In this document: positions 59,685-64,000 of the stretch, one piece after another
Numbering within the stretch: position 1 is the stretch's first letter
Layout of the letters: each line of letters starts with the position of its first letter
Assembly: GCA_954871525.1 (NCBI GenBank)
Contig: OX940864.1
Coordinates: forward strand, 28,514,001-28,578,000
Direction: 5' to 3'
DNA from: Parietaria judaica
Lineage: Eukaryota; Streptophyta; Magnoliopsida; Rosales; Urticaceae
DNA: 64,000 nt
The notes under the pieces: generated by a model
What the model saw: only the letters and a program-made list of their open reading frames with translations
The model's database searches: none
What the model was told of the DNA's origin: nothing
Made by a program: the position numbers and the translations under genes

Positions 59685-61030
59685 TGTTGGGTATATTTCT
59701 TATACATGATGATAATGAGAAACAAATTATAGTAAAAACAGTAGCGAATCAGATTCGATGATACTTATGGGAAGAATCTTGGATTGACGAGCACCGGCTT
59801 GTCGCTTTGAACCGGAAAAAGTGTTCTTGATATTTGTAAAAAGAGAAAACCGTTAGCGATTCTGGAGACGCGTTGGACGCTCTCCTTAAAGCTTGATTCG
59901 CCTCCTCTACGTGCTTGAGGTTCATTAGGCGATAGCTTCCCAGGATATAATGGATAACCGAGAACTCCGTAGCACTTCGAAGTTCACCGGCGAACTGAAA
60001 CTTCTTGAACTCCATTACCGAAAGACTCACGATATAAAACGATGGGAAGCATGAAAAATTGCATTTGCGGAGTGAAAAACCGGGAAGCAAACTCATAGTT
60101 TCTAGAGAGATTTTCGAAGGACATTTTGCAATGGTGTGTCGAAAGGGTCGAGTTCACCGTAAAATTTATAGACGCCGTAGAGAGACAAAGAATTAAATCA
60201 TAATCAATTCCGAAACGTTTATCATAAATTGCAATTAAACCGAAACGTAATTAATTGAATTCAATATTCATAACGGACATAATAAATATGACCGTTTTTC
60301 GTAACGTTCAAACGTCGGAACATATCCCGGTAATTGGATAGAGCGTTCGTCTCGAGTGTTCGACATTTCGACCCGCTCGATGCTATCTCAATTTTAATTT
60401 AACTGCAATATTTTCTAACAATCCCTCACATAAATAAATTGACAGATCACTCTTGACAACACCTGACTCGGGTAACAGAGTTCGGCAGTCAAATCCCGCA
60501 TAGGATAGGTAGGTGTAACCCTTTGAACCTTCCCTTGTGAAAATATATTTCCTTACTAGTGATCAGTAGACGCGATGTCTTTGAATTGTTCAACCGTTTG
60601 TGTGAGTGAGAATATACCTCACACAGAATTCTCCTTAGACAGATTCAGTTCTCACTATTGTGTTCGTTCATGGTCATGAACACCATCTGGTTCTGCGAGA
60701 GTTTACGGAACTTGCACCCTTTACAATTCCGTTGAAGCGACCCCACTTCACTCTAACATAGGTGATCTTACTAAAAGCAAACCATATGCTCCGCTCGGTT
60801 ATCATTTACCGACGTGTAAGAATCATTAAAAGCTTTAATAAGCTTATCCTTTAACCGTACATATATCACTGTTTTTCATCGTAGGAATGGACTAGGGTGT
60901 AACCCTCACAGTGATGCGTTAAAGTCTTACAGCTAGGTTGTCCCATTGAACCTAGTAACAAATAATGCCGTGAGTAATTACAAAAACAGTTTCTCGGTGG
61001 TGGCCGAGCGGCTAATGATACACACTCCAG

Positions 61031-61090
<60 letters not shown>

Positions 61091-62327
61091 GTATGATGAC
61101 AAAGTTTGTCAAGACAATTTTATTATATAGACATGCACAAATGTTAATTTTTTAGAATTTAGAATTAAAAAAAAAATTATAATCTTTTATTATTCCTTTT
61201 TTTTTATGAATCACTTGTATGTGGGAAGAAAAAAAAACGTACATGTATTGATTTAGGCATTTATCCACTTTAAATGCATGTAGCCATAAGTGGAGGTATT
61301 ACTACCTAAACATTTTGTCTACATGAAACCATCAATTTACAGCTATTATGAATGCAGACTAATATTATGAATGTCTATATGAAACGACGCCCTATTTTAC
61401 AGTTATTTTAGGAAATGAAAAGATATAAATCTAAAGCTTTCCCACATCGAGCATTCATAAAAATAATCAAAAAATATATTTCTCTCTCAAAAATCAATTA
61501 ACTTAGCCTCTCCGCAAGACTCTCTGGTGTTGGAAATTTCTTCAAGGTTGAAAACGTCACGGCTTGAATCGTGCATATGATCACTTTCCTAATAGTGTTT
61601 CGAGCACTCAAAAACGTCTTCGAGTCTGCTTGTAAGAACACCCAGGATAAGACAAGCCTTTGGCCGGAAATCGCAAGACGAAACGAAGTTCCGACCGTAA
61701 GCAAGAACGCGTTTCTGGAAGTGTTTTTCGAGAGTAGAAAATGATACAGAGAGCAGTTTAATTCTTGTTTCTGTTTCAGAAAACGAATTTAAGAAGACCC
61801 AAAAACAGTTACACGTTGTGAAGGTAGCGACCCTTCACAAGTAGCAGTTATTGGTCTGAAAACGGAAAACGAGAAAACGGTCAGAAACCGCCCCCAACGG
61901 CTAGTAACTGCCGACTGACACATGGCGAATCGCCGCGAGAAAGCCCGAGACCCGAGCCTACGCCGCTCGCCCGATGCCACGTGCCTCAAGTGCGCCTACA
62001 AGAGGCCACTAGCGCCTCTACGCCCACGCACCCGAGCCCGAGCCCGAGCCGGTGTCGACCGGCGACACCGGCGAGGGCGGCGTTGCGAAAGCGTGAGGTG
62101 GCATGGTCTCGGCACCTCGCCTCCACACAGCACTCATGTGGCATACTCATCACTATGCCACATGTTGAGCTCACATCACTATTGTTTTCCTTATATATTG
62201 CACAAATTCTTTGTAATTAATCCATGTGGGACTTTTCACATTCTCACATTTACTCTCCACTCAACACATTATACTAGCTCATTTATTAGAATATTTATTG
62301 GTCATTTATTATTAATAAATTCCAACA
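59685..62327 (-). mobile_element. LTR-like Copia remnant, probably minus orientation
   Basis: The right edge reversed begins TGTTGGAATTTATTAATAAT, a typical Copia LTR start. A TATATAAGG box lies at about 62190-62199 (minus), followed by a GC-rich leader (61920-62110). The left part (59745-60420) contains an open minus-strand frame (59749-60096) with no recognisable motif, and the middle (60420-60960) looks like retroelement non-coding sequence. The left limit (tgttgg at 59685) is only a guess; flanking bases do not form a target duplication. Confidence 0.35.
61033..61086 (+). repeat. (AT)n microsatellite, 54 bp
   Basis: Uninterrupted AT dinucleotide run inside the LTR-like region. Confidence 0.9.
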
Positions 62328-63065
62328 TCTGGTCACTCTCGCCGAGACTCTCCGGTCGCTCAAGACTCCCGTGTCCACTCCGAAGCGCAACGACTCTCCC
62401 TCATCCACTCTGAAAACGAATTTCTCCAGTGATGGTTGCCTGAGCCTCGATCACCCTTCGTGTGCTACTATTCTCCGTCTCGGCAGAAAACGTTGTACGT
62501 CTAAATGGAAGACTTTTGTGTTGTTAGTTTCTGAATCTTCACTTATCGGAATACGTTAACATGAAACTTTTTTACAATTAATGCAGTTGTTTTCATTCCC
62601 GTCTTGCCTCTGTTAGCTCTCCGGCAAGGATCTCCCAGACTACTCCGCCTCTCAGTGTGTTCACGATGACTTGATCATGTTGATATTGTTGTTATATCTC
62701 ATTTACAGGGGTTGGAGAACCTTATTTTTACATTGTTTCGATCAAACAAAACAATATATATATATATATATTATATATATAAACGACATGAACTTTGATT
62801 TGAATTCTTCAATCTATGAGCTATAATTAACAAAGTTATAAACTGAATATGCAGCCTTTTGGAGGGACATATTCTTCTGAGGCTATTCCCTTAATCATCA
62901 TTCAATTGGTAAGGTTTCTGGGTGAATTTAATGCATGTTTTTATAATTATAAGTTCGCTGATTATTTTACAAGTTGTATGTTTCTCCAGTATTCAGCTTT
63001 GATGAATTATAGTAAGCTGCACCATGTATGAAATATAATTTTAGGTCGCTCCTAAATATTCTTTT
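62328..63065. other. Spacer with short GC-rich patch
   Basis: A GC-rich, Ser/Thr-coding patch at 62335-62560 lies immediately beside the LTR-like edge and could be part of a disrupted gene. Its 62-codon frame has no motif I recognise. The rest is AT-rich, with a TA run at about 62755-62780. Confidence 0.3.
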
Positions 63066-63101
63066 TTCAGTTTTCATCTTTTTTCAGTGATGAAAACTGA
63101 A
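63066..63101 (+). repeat. Perfect 13-bp hairpin
   Basis: ttcagttttcatc at 63066-63078 pairs with gatgaaaactgaa at 63089-63101 around a 10-nt loop. It is isolated, with no U-tract or gene next to it. Confidence 0.5.
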
Positions 63102-64000
63102 GCTAATTGGTATATAGAAATACTATGTAATTAAATTCCTTTATTATTCTTATTGGTATTTTTATTTATTTTTATAAGTTTTATATGTATTGTATAATTA
63201 TTTCTAATTAATGAATTGAGCTATCTTAATATTATTGCTCTTTTTAGGTTTAAAATTTTTGGTGCTTATATACAGAACCAATATGAGGTATGAGCGATCT
63301 TAATTAAATAAGTGAAAGATATTAGGATCCTAATTTTTTAGATTTAAACCAATTTTTTTTATATATAAAAAAAAAAACTAATTTTTTAGATTTAAACTTA
63401 TTTTTCTATAAAAAAAAATATATCCAATGCATGAGAAAGGCAACTTGCGTATTTAAAGTATAGTGGGTATTCATATTATTAATTCAGTTCTCGGGGGTCA
63501 TTTATTAGCTTTCATATTTTTTATTTTTATATAATAAGACTTCAATTTGTGCATTTATCTTCCATTTAAGTACATCCTTTTTTAACGTAATAAGTTAATA
63601 AAAATTAAAAACCAAACAGTCATGGAGTATATGTTACCCAATATCAATTCAATGCAAGTAGCATCAATTTCATATATTATTGTACTTCTCAAAATACATA
63701 TCAATGAGAAACAGAAATATCAATAAAGTCTCTTTTATTTTTTTTGGTAAAACAGTATCATTGGCAATTAGAGAGACGACTCATTCATGTATAATTTTCT
63801 GGATGGTTTAACGTTTGCATTGATGTCTTATTATTTATAAAAATTTATTGGAATAGAAAAGTTACCATTGAAAAGTGAAAGTTATTGATAATATAAAGAC
63901 AGATCAATGAATCTTAGTGCGGTGTGCTTTTTATTTTCTTCTCATTTTCATTTCGCCATTGGAACGCTGTTTTCCGACTACAATTTCGTGGTCTAATATT
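63102..64000. other. AT-rich spacer
   Basis: Nothing recognised on either strand up to the window end. Confidence 0.4.

Noticed and set aside
59749..60096. 115-residue minus-strand frame as a host gene
   Set aside because: No recognisable motif, lies in LTR-like DNA next to other retroelement sequence, and has no supporting exon structure.
61000..61020. tRNA-like A-box (gtggtggccgagcggctaatg)
   Set aside because: Resembles the 5' part of tRNA-Ser/Leu, but there is no anticodon arm, no B-box and no acceptor pairing; an AT microsatellite follows.

Overview
This is nuclear DNA of a flowering plant, probably a eudicot. The signs are AT-rich spacers, GT-AG introns, a spliced plastid-type protein gene, a ribosome-biogenesis gene with a telo-box, and a dense layer of plant transposable elements (hAT, Copia with tRNA-iMet primer sites, Tat-like Gypsy relatives, fold-back elements). 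I cannot name the species. Only two ordinary host genes are well supported: a five-exon gene for a small, probably plastid-targeted membrane protein (287-1724, minus) and the nucleolar rRNA-processing protein EBP2 (26242-27141, minus, with a 5'UTR intron). Almost everything else is mobile DNA.

Layout. 0.3-1.9 kb: plastid-protein gene. 2-3.8 kb: small repeats and a 97-bp TA-flanked MITE. 3.86-17.29 kb: a hAT transposon with intact terminal inverted repeats and an 8-bp target duplication. Its transposase gene is cut in two by a 10.1-kb Copia element (5067-15172) with 2.75-kb LTRs and a 5-bp duplication. 17.35-18.25 kb: non-autonomous hAT. 18.49-18.96 kb: near-perfect fold-back element. 19.58-23.14 kb: second, rearranged hAT with a (CAT)60 tract. 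23.4-24.4 kb: LTR-like remnant. 26-27.8 kb: EBP2. 28.3-34.4 kb: degenerate Gypsy-type element in minus orientation, with a pol remnant and a spliced gene antisense to it. 34.48-43.57 kb: LTR retrotransposon with matching 748-bp LTRs and no usable gag-pol. It carries an F-box/LRR host-gene copy, a hairpin-forming satellite and an antisense multi-exon gene with a duplicated coiled-coil module. 44.4-57.25 kb: two or more truncated Copia elements related to the one at 5 kb, plus inverted LTR scraps. 58.19-58.61 kb: hAT MITE. 59.7-62.3 kb: LTR-like DNA. 62.3-64 kb: AT-rich spacer.

The most unusual material is (a) the 34.5-43.6 kb element with its captured SKIP14-like F-box reading frame, hairpin array and antisense gene; (b) a small ORF in the gag position of two diverged Copia elements, with a shared C-X2-C-X8-H-X2-C motif; and (c) conserved paired hairpins and triplicated leader repeats in those Copia elements. 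The transposon calls rest on ends, target duplications and recognisable domains read by eye. No database search was possible.
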